This document shows, one piece after another, positions 51,664 through 60,207 of a stretch of 64,000 nucleotides of DNA. The notes beneath the pieces were generated by a model. The model saw only the letters and a program-made list of their open reading frames with translations. It was not told where the DNA came from and made no database searches. The position numbers and the translations under genes are program-made. The stretch comes from Mesorhizobium shangrilense (GTDB lineage: Bacteria > Pseudomonadota > Alphaproteobacteria > Rhizobiales > Rhizobiaceae), in NCBI RefSeq assembly GCF_040537815.1, contig NZ_JBEWSZ010000001.1:3162001-3226000 (forward strand), written 5' to 3'. The stretch's first letter is position 1; every line of letters begins with the position of its first letter.

Positions 51664-53064
51664 CTACGCGCTTTCGGCGCGCAGGGCACGGTCCACCGCG
51701 CGGCCGAGCTTATCGACCATTTCCTCGATATGATGCGGTTCGACGATGTAGGGCGGCATCAGCAGGACGTGCTCACCAACCCCGCTCTCCGACGATGAGC
51801 TCGAGGCATAGCAGATCAGGCCAAGATCGAGCGCGTGCTCGCTCAGCTTCGTATGTATCTGGTGCGATGGGTCAAAATTCCGCTTGGTCGCACGGTCGGC
51901 CACGAGCTCGATGCCTTGGATAAGGCCCCGCCCCCTGATGTCGCCGACATGGGGATGCTCGGCGAAACGCTCGCGCAACAACTGGTCCAACAGCGCTCCC
52001 GATTTGCGGATATTGGAATAGAGATCGCGCCGCTCGATCTCGCGCTGCACGGCAAGGGCCGCCGCGCAGGCGAGCGTATGGCCGTGAAAACTGTGGCCAT
52101 GCCAGAAAAAGCCGGTCTTGTCCCTTATCGCATCATGGATGGCATTGCTGACCAGTACGCCACCGAGAGGCGCGTAGCCGCCGGCCAGCGCCTTGCCGAT
52201 CATCACCAGATCGGGCGCAACGCCTTCCTGCGTGAAGGCATATCTGGTGCCCACCCGACCCATGCCGCACATCACCTCATCAAGGATGAGCAAGATGCCG
52301 TAGCGGTCGCAGATGCGGCGGATTTCTCGGAAATACCCTGACGGAGCTTCCACGGCGCCAAGGGTGGCGCCAACAACAGTCTCGCAGATGAATGCCGAGA
52401 CGCGCGATGGCCCTACCTCTTCGATCACTGCTTCCAATTCGCGGGCGGTCCGCAAGGCGAAATCGTCAAGCGTCTCGCCTTCCAGCAACCCGCGATAGGC
52501 ATAGGCTGGTCCGATATGCGCCGTGTTGGTTGGGAGCACCGGTGAGAATGGGCCGCGGCGCATGGCGCTGCCACCAGCTGCCAATCCCGCCAATGTGCTG
52601 CCGACGTACCCAGCGCGGCGACCGATGACGATATGCCGTTCCGGTTGCCCGATATCGAGAAAATACTGCCGCGTCAGCTTGAGCGCCGCATCGGCGGCTT
52701 CGGCACCGCTGTTGGTGAACCAGACATGCGACAGCTGGTCGGGTGCATCGGCGCACAGGTTTTCCGCCAATTCCTCCATCGGCGCGGTGGTGAAGAAGGC
52801 GGTGTGGGCATAGGCGATAGCATCGATCTGCGCGTGCATTGCCGCGCGCACCGCAGCGTTGCTGTGACCGAGACACGAAGGACCCGAGCCGGAGCTGCCA
52901 TCGAGATAGCGGTTGCCGTTTCTGTCGATAATGTAGACGCCGTCGCCTGCGACTGCTTCGCGGATTGTCGGCGCCAGCAGGTCGCGGTGGAACGCTGAAC
53001 TTTCGCCAATCGCGACAGGCGAAGGCCGATCGCCCTGGCGCGGAATTGAGCTCGGCGCGCTCAT
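51664..53064 (-). CDS. class III (omega/beta-amino acid) aminotransferase
   Basis: A 466-residue PLP-dependent fold-I aminotransferase: YLDGSSGSGPSCLGHSN, FTNSGAEAADAALKLTRQYF, the PLP-contact Asp in GILLILDEVMCGMGR and the Schiff-base Lys in MIGKALAGGYAPLGGVLV. Class III members act on omega- or beta-amino groups. ATG 53064 overlaps the RidA stop (ATGA). In the cluster it may supply the beta-keto acid for the BKACE enzyme. Confidence 0.9.
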   Translation of the reverse strand: MSAPSSIPRQGDRPSPVAIGESSAFHRDLLAPTIREAVAGDGVYIIDRNGNRYLDGSSGSGPSCLGHSNAAVRAAMHAQIDAIAYAHTAFFTTAPMEELAENLCADAPDQLSHVWFTNSGAEAADAALKLTRQYFLDIGQPERHIVIGRRAGYVGSTLAGLAAGGSAMRRGPFSPVLPTNTAHIGPAYAYRGLLEGETLDDFALRTARELEAVIEEVGPSRVSAFICETVVGATLGAVEAPSGYFREIRRICDRYGILLILDEVMCGMGRVGTRYAFTQEGVAPDLVMIGKALAGGYAPLGGVLVSNAIHDAIRDKTGFFWHGHSFHGHTLACAAALAVQREIERRDLYSNIRKSGALLDQLLRERFAEHPHVGDIRGRGLIQGIELVADRATKRNFDPSHQIHTKLSEHALDLGLICYASSSSSESGVGEHVLLMPPYIVEPHHIEEMVDKLGRAVDRALRAESA

Positions 53065-53477
53065 GGCGCCGCCGCTCCGCCGGCATGGCCGGAGATCGCG
53101 GCGACACATTCAATCTCGACAAGCGCCTCGGCGGCGACCAGGCCGGCGATCACCGTCGAGCTGGCATAGTCGATGCCGGCAAGCCTCGACCGGCGTGCCC
53201 GGTTCATCGCCTCATAGTCCGAAGCATTGCGCAGAAAGACGGTCATCTTGACGAGGTCCTGTAGCGCGCCGCCAGCGGCCCGCAGCACCTTTTCGATGCT
53301 GTTGAAACAATGCAGCGTCTGCTGCTCGGCATCGCCTGGATGGAGGATGGCGCCGCTCTTCGGGTCACGCGCCAGGAAGCCGGACGTATGGACCAACGTG
53401 CCGCCATCAACGGCGATGGCGCTTGAGAACGGCGCGCCCGGAGGCGAAACACCTTCGGCAGTGATCATTCGTTTCAT
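53061..53477 (-). CDS. RidA-family imine/enamine deaminase-like protein
   Basis: A 138-residue RidA/YjgF protein with VHTSGFLARDPKSGAILHPG, QTLHCFNSIEKVLRAAGGAL, DLVKMTVFLRNASDY and a terminal VEIECVAAI. RidA proteins hydrolyse reactive enamine/imine intermediates left by PLP enzymes. Its location between two aminotransferase genes, overlapping one and 7 nt after the other, fits that role. Confidence 0.9.
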   Translation of the reverse strand: MKRMITAEGVSPPGAPFSSAIAVDGGTLVHTSGFLARDPKSGAILHPGDAEQQTLHCFNSIEKVLRAAGGALQDLVKMTVFLRNASDYEAMNRARRSRLAGIDYASSTVIAGLVAAEALVEIECVAAISGHAGGAAAP

Positions 53478-53484
53478 GACAGTC

Positions 53485-54414
53485 CTATTCCAGCCAGCTC
53501 AGATGTTGATGGACGAAATCGCAGCCAACCATATCGACGTAGGCGGCTGTCAGACGGGCCGTGACCAGCCCGGGCAGCGAGGTTCCGACCTTGCGGCCGT
53601 TGAACGAAGTCACTGGGCAGATGCAAAGGCTGGTCGAGGCGATGAACATTTCATCCGCTATCGCCGCGTCATAGAGATCGAGGTCGGTTTCGCGCACCTC
53701 GATGCCGAGGTTTTGCGCAATCTCGATCACCGTCGCGCGGCTGATGCCCGGCAGGATGTTTTGCGCCCGGGGGGTCATCAATACGCCGTCGCAGACGAGG
53801 AAGATGTTGTTGCCCTCGCCTTCCGCGAGGTTGCCATTCTCATCCAGCAGCAAGGCCCAGGCCTGCGGATCGACCCGCTTCACGTCGTTGCCCGCCAGGA
53901 TGATGTTGAGATACTGGTTCATCTTGGCGCGCGGGCTGAGTGCTTTGGCCGAAGTCCGCGGCGTTGCCGGCGTCACCACCTTGATGCCGTCGCGATAGAG
54001 TTTCGCGCGCTTGGCGATGGGCAGCGGGCAGCATTCGATGATGACGTTGGGACCGGTGTGTTCCCATCCCTCGTCGCCGATCGCCTGAACGCCGGCGCTG
54101 ATCCTCTGGCCGATCCAGTAATCTTCGCGCTCGGTCAGCAGATGGCGGTTGCGGTCGAGCGTCTCTTCGCTCAACGCCATCATCCGATCGAACTCGAGCC
54201 CGCAATCGATGTCGAGATATCTCAGCGAACGGTAGAGCCGCTGCACGTGCTCCTTCAGCCTGAAGGGGCGTCCATGGAAGGTGCGCGTCAAGTCGAAGGC
54301 GCCATAGCCGCGCAGCGAGCTGAGGTCGCGGAACGGAACGCAGACCTCGCGTTCGGGCATGAACCGACCATTGAAATAGGCAACGCGCTGCGTGGCCGCC
54401 ATCGTCTCCTCCAT
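53485..54414 (-). CDS. class IV aminotransferase (branched-chain/D-amino acid type)
   Basis: A 309-residue fold-IV PLP enzyme: VAYFNGRFMPEREVCVPFRD and GAFDLTRTFHGRPFRLKEHV at the N-terminus, the catalytic Lys in SPRAKMNQYLNIILAG, and LAEGEGNNIFLV. Branched-chain, D-amino acid and aminodeoxychorismate families share this fold; specificity cannot be read. It is the first gene of the minus-strand aminotransferase operon, divergent from the peptide importer. ATG 54402 is an alternative start. Confidence 0.87.
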   Translation of the reverse strand: MEETMAATQRVAYFNGRFMPEREVCVPFRDLSSLRGYGAFDLTRTFHGRPFRLKEHVQRLYRSLRYLDIDCGLEFDRMMALSEETLDRNRHLLTEREDYWIGQRISAGVQAIGDEGWEHTGPNVIIECCPLPIAKRAKLYRDGIKVVTPATPRTSAKALSPRAKMNQYLNIILAGNDVKRVDPQAWALLLDENGNLAEGEGNNIFLVCDGVLMTPRAQNILPGISRATVIEIAQNLGIEVRETDLDLYDAAIADEMFIASTSLCICPVTSFNGRKVGTSLPGLVTARLTAAYVDMVGCDFVHQHLSWLE

Positions 54415-54463
54415 TTTTTCGGCGCCTCATCGACTGGGAGAACTAACAACCGTTTGCGCAAAA

Positions 54464-54497
54464 AAGAAACATATTTTTTTTCTTGATCAAAAAGAAA
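54464..54497. promoter_or_regulatory. AT-rich divergent promoter with AAGAAA/TTTCTT inverted repeat
   Basis: AAGAAA (54464-54469) and TTTCTT (54479-54484) form inverted arms 9 bp apart, and another AAAGAAA follows at 54491-54497, in an A/T-rich island between the divergent aminotransferase and importer operons. GAAA/TTTC arms are typical of RpiR-family sites, so the RpiR protein encoded at 50720 is the candidate ligand. Confidence 0.45.
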
Positions 54498-54614
54498 TGC
54501 GTTTGTATTGTTGCTCGATCCGCCGGACCAACGGGAACTGGGACGCGGCTGGGCCAGGCCATGCTGGCGCAATCTCGAACAACGTTTCGAACAACAATGA
54601 GAGGAACGATCCCC

Positions 54615-56261
54615 GTGTCCGGTGAAAAAGATCATCCCTATATTCCGCGCCTGCGCACTCAGCTGGCTGATAACAAGATCGACCGCCGCGAATTCCTGCG
54701 CACGGCCACACTGTTGGGCATATCGGCATCAGCGGCGATGATGATGGCCGGAGAAATTCATCCGGCACGCGCCGCGGAGACGCCGAAGGCGGGCGGATCG
54801 ATACGCATCGAAAACAAGAATTCGTCGGCCGACCCGGCTGTCATGACCAGCATCGACAGTTCCAATGCCACGCGACAAACACTTGAATATCTTACGGAAA
54901 CAGGCGCTGACAACATCACGCGACCCTATCTGCTTGAATCCTGGAAGCCGAGCGAGGATCTGCGCAGCTGGACCCTCAACGTGCGCAAGGGGGTGAAGTG
55001 GCAGGACGGTCGGGATTTCACCGCCGACGATGTCGCCTGGAACATCAAGCGCCTTCTCGCCGACGAAACCGGCTCATCGGTGCTCGGCCTGATGAAGGGC
55101 TACATGCTCAACGAAACCGTGGGTGCGGACGGCAAGGCAACGCACTCGCTGTGGGATGCCAACGCCGTCGAGAAGGTCGACGATCATACGATCAAGCTGA
55201 ACCTCAAGGTCGCGCAGATCGCCGTGCCGGAGCACCTGTTCCACTATTCCTTCGCCATGGTCGATCCGACAGCCTCCCCCAAGTTCAGGGCCGGCATCAA
55301 CGGCACCGGACCGTTCCGCGTCGTCGAACTCAATCCCGGGCGCAATGTCGTCTATGAGCCCAACAAGGCCTATTGGGGCCAGCGCCCCTATCTCGACAAG
55401 CTCGAATTCGTCGACTATGGCGACGAGCGCGCGGCCGTGCCGGCGGCGCTGATTTCCGGCCAGATCCAGGGCATATTGAATGCGGAGCCGCAGCAGATGC
55501 CGTTGCTGCGCAACCAGCCGCATTTGCAGCTTTACGAAGTGCTGACCGGCGACGGCCCGGCGCTCCGCTTCCGGGTCGACCACAAACCCTTCGACAATCC
55601 GAAGGTGCGCCTGGCCCTGAAGCTCGGTGTCGACAATGTGGCGGTCGCGAAGCTTGCGCTGGGCGACATGGGCAGCGCCGGCGAGGACCATATGGTGGCG
55701 CCGGTGCACCCTGAATATTTCAAGCTGCCGGCCTTCCCCCAGGATATTGCCCGTGCCAAGCAACTGCTTGCCGAAGCAGGCTTCCCTGATGGGCTGCAGT
55801 TCGAAGTGGCCGTCACCAAGACACCAGCCTACCATGTGCTGGTTGTCCAGGCGATCGTCGAGATGTGGAAGCAGATCGGCGTCAACGCCACCATCAACGT
55901 CATGCCGACCTCGGCCTATTACGATGTCTGGACGAAGATCCCGGTCGGCCTGACATCGTGGGCGCACCGGCCGCTGGGTATCATGAATATCGGCCTCGCC
56001 TACAGATCGGGTGCACCATGGAATGAATCCGGCTACAACAATCCGGAGTTCGACAGGTTGCTGACGCAGGCCGAATCCGTTGCCGATCCCGTGGAACGAC
56101 GCAAGGTCATGGAGCCGATCGAAAAGATCCTGCAGGAAGACGGGCCGATGATCCAGGCCACGTGGCGAAAGCAGGCGACCTTCTATGCCAAGAGCGTTGG
56201 TGGCTTCTCGATGCATCCCAGCCAGTATATCTTCGCCAGAAATCTCTGGCTCAAAGCTTAG
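54615..56261 (+). CDS. peptide/oligopeptide ABC transporter substrate-binding protein (DppA-like)
   Basis: A 548-residue family 5 extracellular binding protein. The signal is Tat-like: DRREFLRTATLLGISASAAM, ending near HPARAAE. The mature protein has YLTETGADNITRPYLLESWK and LNVRKGVKWQDGRDFTADDV, hallmarks of DppA/OppA proteins. I prefer GTG 54615, preceded by AGAGGAA; ATG 54597 and an ORF start at 54483 lack ribosome binding sites. First gene of the importer operon. Confidence 0.9.
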   Translation: MSGEKDHPYIPRLRTQLADNKIDRREFLRTATLLGISASAAMMMAGEIHPARAAETPKAGGSIRIENKNSSADPAVMTSIDSSNATRQTLEYLTETGADNITRPYLLESWKPSEDLRSWTLNVRKGVKWQDGRDFTADDVAWNIKRLLADETGSSVLGLMKGYMLNETVGADGKATHSLWDANAVEKVDDHTIKLNLKVAQIAVPEHLFHYSFAMVDPTASPKFRAGINGTGPFRVVELNPGRNVVYEPNKAYWGQRPYLDKLEFVDYGDERAAVPAALISGQIQGILNAEPQQMPLLRNQPHLQLYEVLTGDGPALRFRVDHKPFDNPKVRLALKLGVDNVAVAKLALGDMGSAGEDHMVAPVHPEYFKLPAFPQDIARAKQLLAEAGFPDGLQFEVAVTKTPAYHVLVVQAIVEMWKQIGVNATINVMPTSAYYDVWTKIPVGLTSWAHRPLGIMNIGLAYRSGAPWNESGYNNPEFDRLLTQAESVADPVERRKVMEPIEKILQEDGPMIQATWRKQATFYAKSVGGFSMHPSQYIFARNLWLKA

Positions 56262-56263
56262 AC

Positions 56264-57277
56264 ATGCTGGCCTTTGCCCTGCGCCGGCTGGGCCAGCTTC
56301 TGGTGACGGCGATCATTTCCAGCTTCCTGCTGTTCGTCGTCACCGAGTTCTCCCCCGGAACGGTATCGCGCCAGATTCTTGGCCCGTACGCCTTGCCGAA
56401 CCAGGTGGAACTGCTCGACCAGAAGCTCGGCCTGTCGCAACCCCTGCCGCGACGCTATCTCAACTGGCTTTCCGTCCTTGTCGGCTTGAAAGCGAATCCG
56501 CTGGGCGACCCGGCGCTTGGGCTCGATCTCACTGACAGCCGTGGCGACCGCTATTTCGGCAATTTCGGCTATTCGCTGATGTTCAAGCAACCGGTGCGCG
56601 ATGTGCTGGCGGAGCCTCTTGCCAATTCGGCCTTGCTGGGCGCGGTGGCGATGGCCTTCATCATTCCGCTGTCGCTGTTCATCGGCATCGTTGCCGGGGC
56701 GAATGCCGGAACGCGGCTTGACCGGCTGCTCAGCTTCGGCTGCCTGATCGTCACATCGATCCCCGAATACGCGGCCGGCGTCATCCTGCTCACCATCTTT
56801 GTCTCGTATTTCAGCTGGCTACCGGGGACCAGCCCCTTGCTGGCCAGCGAGCAATGGTCGGTCGCCAGCCAACTCGTGCTTCCCGTAGCCGTGCTGACGC
56901 TTGCTTCGGCCGGCTATGTCGCGCGTATCGTCCGCGCCTCGATGGCTGACACGATGACCAAGCCCTACGTGCGCACCGCGCTGCTCAAGGGCCTGACCAA
57001 GCGGCAGATCGTCATGCGCCACGTCATCCGTAACGGCATGATTCCGCCAATGACCGTGCTCCTGTTGCAGTTGAACTGGCTGGTCGGCGGCGTGGTGGTG
57101 TGCGAGTCGATCTTCGCCTATCCCGGCGTTGGCAGACTTCTGCTGCAAGCCGGACTGTTCGGTGACCTGGCGCTTGTCCAGACCATCACGCTGATGAGCC
57201 TCGCGATGGCCGCGGTCACGCAGCTTCTGGCCGATATCTCCTATATGGCCCTCAACCCAAGGGTTCGACTTACATGA
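56264..57277 (+). CDS. peptide ABC transporter permease (DppB-like)
   Basis: A 337-residue permease with the DppB-type N-terminus LAFALRRLGQLLVTAIISSF and a C-terminal EAA region (YVRTALLKGLTKRQIVMRHV). ATG 56264 is 2 nt after the binding-protein stop. The insert between the first two membrane segments is long (about residues 35-115), with a periplasmic loop. Confidence 0.9.
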   Translation: MLAFALRRLGQLLVTAIISSFLLFVVTEFSPGTVSRQILGPYALPNQVELLDQKLGLSQPLPRRYLNWLSVLVGLKANPLGDPALGLDLTDSRGDRYFGNFGYSLMFKQPVRDVLAEPLANSALLGAVAMAFIIPLSLFIGIVAGANAGTRLDRLLSFGCLIVTSIPEYAAGVILLTIFVSYFSWLPGTSPLLASEQWSVASQLVLPVAVLTLASAGYVARIVRASMADTMTKPYVRTALLKGLTKRQIVMRHVIRNGMIPPMTVLLLQLNWLVGGVVVCESIFAYPGVGRLLLQAGLFGDLALVQTITLMSLAMAAVTQLLADISYMALNPRVRLT

Positions 57278-58134
57278 TGGACACCCACGACCATCAGACG
57301 CGGCTAAAGTCGACGAACCACCTCCTGTGGCGGCAATTCTGGCCGAGAGCGACGAGCGCCCGCTTCGGCATTTCGCTGATCCTGCTCTGGATCGTCGTTG
57401 CCTTGTTGGCACCATGGATTTCTCCCTATCCGCCCAATGCGCAGGACATGGCGGCCCTCGCCGATCTCGGGCCGACATCAGCGCATTGGCTGGGGACTGA
57501 CCTGCTTGGCCGTGACATCCTTTCCCGTATTCTTTGGGGCGCGCGCACCACATTGGTGGTGGTGCCGATCGCGACGGCTTCGGCATTTGGTGTCGGCACG
57601 ACGATCGGGCTGGTTTCCGGCTATTTTGGTGGCATTGTCGACCGCGCGATTTCCGGTCTGTCCGATATCATCCTGTCGTTTCCGACGCTCATCCTCTACA
57701 TCGTCCTGATCACCTCGATCGGCCCGTCGGTGCTCAACATCGTCATTGCGATCACGCTTGCCTCGGCACCTAGCATTGGCCGCATCACGCGCGGCCTGAC
57801 CCTGGATTTGCGGTCGCGCGGCTATGTGGCGGCGGCCGAGATGCGTGGCGAGAGTGTGTTGTTCACGCTTTTTCTGGAAATCCTGCCCAATGCTCGCGGC
57901 CCGCTGCTTGCCGATCTGTGCATGCGCGCAGGCCTTGCCGTGGTCACAGTCGGGACGCTCGGCTTCCTCGGCCTTGGCCTGCCGCCGCCCGATCCCGACT
58001 GGGGCAGCATGGTGGCCGAGAACGTGACCATGATCCCAGTCTACCCCTACATGGCGCTGTTCCCGGGCCTTGCCATGTGCTCGCTGGTGATCGGCTTCAG
58101 CATGCTCGCCGACGGACTGGAGGAAGACCAATGA
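57274..58134 (+). CDS. peptide ABC transporter permease (DppC-like)
   Basis: A 286-residue permease: HWLGTDLLGRDILSRILWGA is the signature N-terminal segment of DppC proteins, and RSRGYVAAAEMRGESVLFTL is the EAA loop. It overlaps the DppB-like stop and the ATPase start by 4 nt each, so the importer is tightly coupled. Confidence 0.92.
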   Translation: MMDTHDHQTRLKSTNHLLWRQFWPRATSARFGISLILLWIVVALLAPWISPYPPNAQDMAALADLGPTSAHWLGTDLLGRDILSRILWGARTTLVVVPIATASAFGVGTTIGLVSGYFGGIVDRAISGLSDIILSFPTLILYIVLITSIGPSVLNIVIAITLASAPSIGRITRGLTLDLRSRGYVAAAEMRGESVLFTLFLEILPNARGPLLADLCMRAGLAVVTVGTLGFLGLGLPPPDPDWGSMVAENVTMIPVYPYMALFPGLAMCSLVIGFSMLADGLEEDQ

Positions 58135-60167
58135 CCTCGCTTCTTCAGGTCGAGAACCTGTCGCTCGTTTACGGAGCCGATCAGGTCGTGCGCGACCTGT
58201 CATTCACCATCGGGCGCGGCGAAAGCTTTGGCCTGGTTGGCGAATCCGGCAGCGGCAAGAGCAGCATAGCCAATGTCATCATCGGAGATCTGCCCAAGAT
58301 CGCCACGGCGCGCGGCAGCATCCGCTATGACGGCATGGACCTGCTCAGCGCCAGCCGGGAGCAACTTCGTGCCTTGCGCGGACGGCGCATCGGCTTTGTC
58401 CAGCAGGATCCCGGCGCCAGCCTCAATCCAACCATGCGCATCGGGCGCCAGTTGGTGGAAGCTCTGGAGCATGGCGGCGCTCCGGTCCGTGGGCGGAGCG
58501 AGCGCGCAGCCGAGATGTTGTCCCGCGTCGGCTTCGACAATCCCGGCGCCATCATGGCCCGCTATCCGCATCAGATTTCCGGTGGCCAACAGCAGCGGGT
58601 GATGATTGCCATGGCGCTGCTGCCGCAGCCCGACCTAATCCTGCTCGACGAGCCGACCTCCGGGCTCGACGTCACTGTCGAGGCAGCGGTGATCAAGCTG
58701 ATCGCGGAACTGCGGGCGCGGTTCGGCACTTCCCTGCTGTTCATATCCCACAATCTCAACCTGGTGGCCAAGGCCTGTGATCGGGTCGGCGTGCTCTATG
58801 CCGGCGACCTGGTCGAGGAAGCGCTTGCAGGCAGTGTGTTCGAAAACCCACGACACCCCTACACGCAAGGGCTGGTGAAATGCCTTCCCGGGCAGAGCAC
58901 CATCTTGCAGCCCATCCGCGGCCACGTGCCCTCGCCCCACGAGCGCGGTCCGGGTTGTCTGTTCGCATCACGTTGCGGCCACCATCTCGCCAGTTCATGT
59001 GATGCACCTTTCGAGGCGATGGCGCTGAACCAGTCGCATCGGGTGCGTTGCGCAAGACTTGGCGACGTACCCATCTTTGCCAGCCAGATCGGCGCGCCAG
59101 AAGTCAGAGCGATCGACGGGCCGACGGCCATCACAATCCGAGGCCTTCGAAAAAGCTATCCGACTTCAGGCGGAGATCACTTCGTCGCCAATGACGACAT
59201 CGACCTTGAAATTCGGCAGGGCGAAATCCTTGGACTGGTTGGCGAATCGGGATCGGGAAAATCAACCCTGGCAAAGATCATTGCCGGATTTGACGTTGCG
59301 ACCTCTGGGACGATCCTGATCGGCGACACCGATATTGCCAAATTGCCGGTCCGCAAACGCAGCAGGCTTTTGCTGCGGCAGGTCCAGATGGTGTTTCAGA
59401 ACCCCGACTCCACACTCAACCCGACCCACACGATCGGCTGGGCGCTGGGCCGTGCGGTTCGAAAACTGGAGACCGAACCAAGCCGGCGCACGGATCTGGC
59501 CGGGCGGGTGCGCGAATTGCTTGGCCTGGTGGCGCTATTGCCCAGCCTCGGCGGCCGCAAACCAAAAGCCTTGTCGGGAGGGCAACGCCAGCGTGTCGCC
59601 ATCGCCCGCGCGCTGGCGGCACAACCTCGCCTACTGCTTGCCGACGAATGCGTCTCAGCGCTCGACGTGTCGGTCCAGGCGGCGATCATCGAACTTCTGC
59701 AAGACGTCAGGGCGCGAACCGGGACGGCTATTCTGTTCATCAGCCATGACCTGCCCTTGGTCCGGCAGATAAGCGACCGTATCGTCGTCCTTTTCCGGGG
59801 CAAACCGATGGAAGTCGGCTCCGCTGCCCAAGTCTATTCGCTTCCGCTGCACCCATACACGGAGGCACTTCTGTCGGCGGACACACATCGCCCAGCAGAG
59901 ATGAAAAACGCGGCGACCGATGGGCTCTCCAACAGCCTTGGCGGATGCCCTTACGCACAAAGGTGTGGGCGCGCTATCGGAGAGATTTGTTGGACGCAGG
60001 CACCGCCATATCAGACCGTTGCCGACGGACATCAAATTTATTGCCATATTCCTGTGCACGAATTGCTGCACCTCCAAAAAGCCGAGCCAGCGCTTACATC
60101 AGGGATTGCAAAGAGTTTGCCGCGCCCAGGGCAAACATCCGAAGTGCCCCAATGGTCATCCACATAA
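58131..60167 (+). CDS. fused peptide ABC transporter ATPase (DppD-DppF in one chain)
   Basis: A 678-residue protein with two complete nucleotide-binding domains. Domain 1 has Walker A GESGSGKSS (37-45), signature SGGQQQRVMIAMAL, and the family-specific oligopeptide C-terminal Cys motif (GCLFASRCGHHLASSC). Domain 2 has Walker A GESGSGKST near residue 370, signature LSGGQRQRVAIARAL and a second Cys motif (GCPYAQRCGRAIGEIC). In most Dpp/Opp operons these are two genes; here one chain supplies both. Last gene of the importer operon; 40 bp separate it from the convergent acyl-CoA ligase. Confidence 0.92.
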   Translation: MTSLLQVENLSLVYGADQVVRDLSFTIGRGESFGLVGESGSGKSSIANVIIGDLPKIATARGSIRYDGMDLLSASREQLRALRGRRIGFVQQDPGASLNPTMRIGRQLVEALEHGGAPVRGRSERAAEMLSRVGFDNPGAIMARYPHQISGGQQQRVMIAMALLPQPDLILLDEPTSGLDVTVEAAVIKLIAELRARFGTSLLFISHNLNLVAKACDRVGVLYAGDLVEEALAGSVFENPRHPYTQGLVKCLPGQSTILQPIRGHVPSPHERGPGCLFASRCGHHLASSCDAPFEAMALNQSHRVRCARLGDVPIFASQIGAPEVRAIDGPTAITIRGLRKSYPTSGGDHFVANDDIDLEIRQGEILGLVGESGSGKSTLAKIIAGFDVATSGTILIGDTDIAKLPVRKRSRLLLRQVQMVFQNPDSTLNPTHTIGWALGRAVRKLETEPSRRTDLAGRVRELLGLVALLPSLGGRKPKALSGGQRQRVAIARALAAQPRLLLADECVSALDVSVQAAIIELLQDVRARTGTAILFISHDLPLVRQISDRIVVLFRGKPMEVGSAAQVYSLPLHPYTEALLSADTHRPAEMKNAATDGLSNSLGGCPYAQRCGRAIGEICWTQAPPYQTVADGHQIYCHIPVHELLHLQKAEPALTSGIAKSLPRPGQTSEVPQWSST

Positions 60168-60207
60168 GCAGCGGATAGCAGCCGACACTGGTTGTCTTCG
60201 ACAAAAT

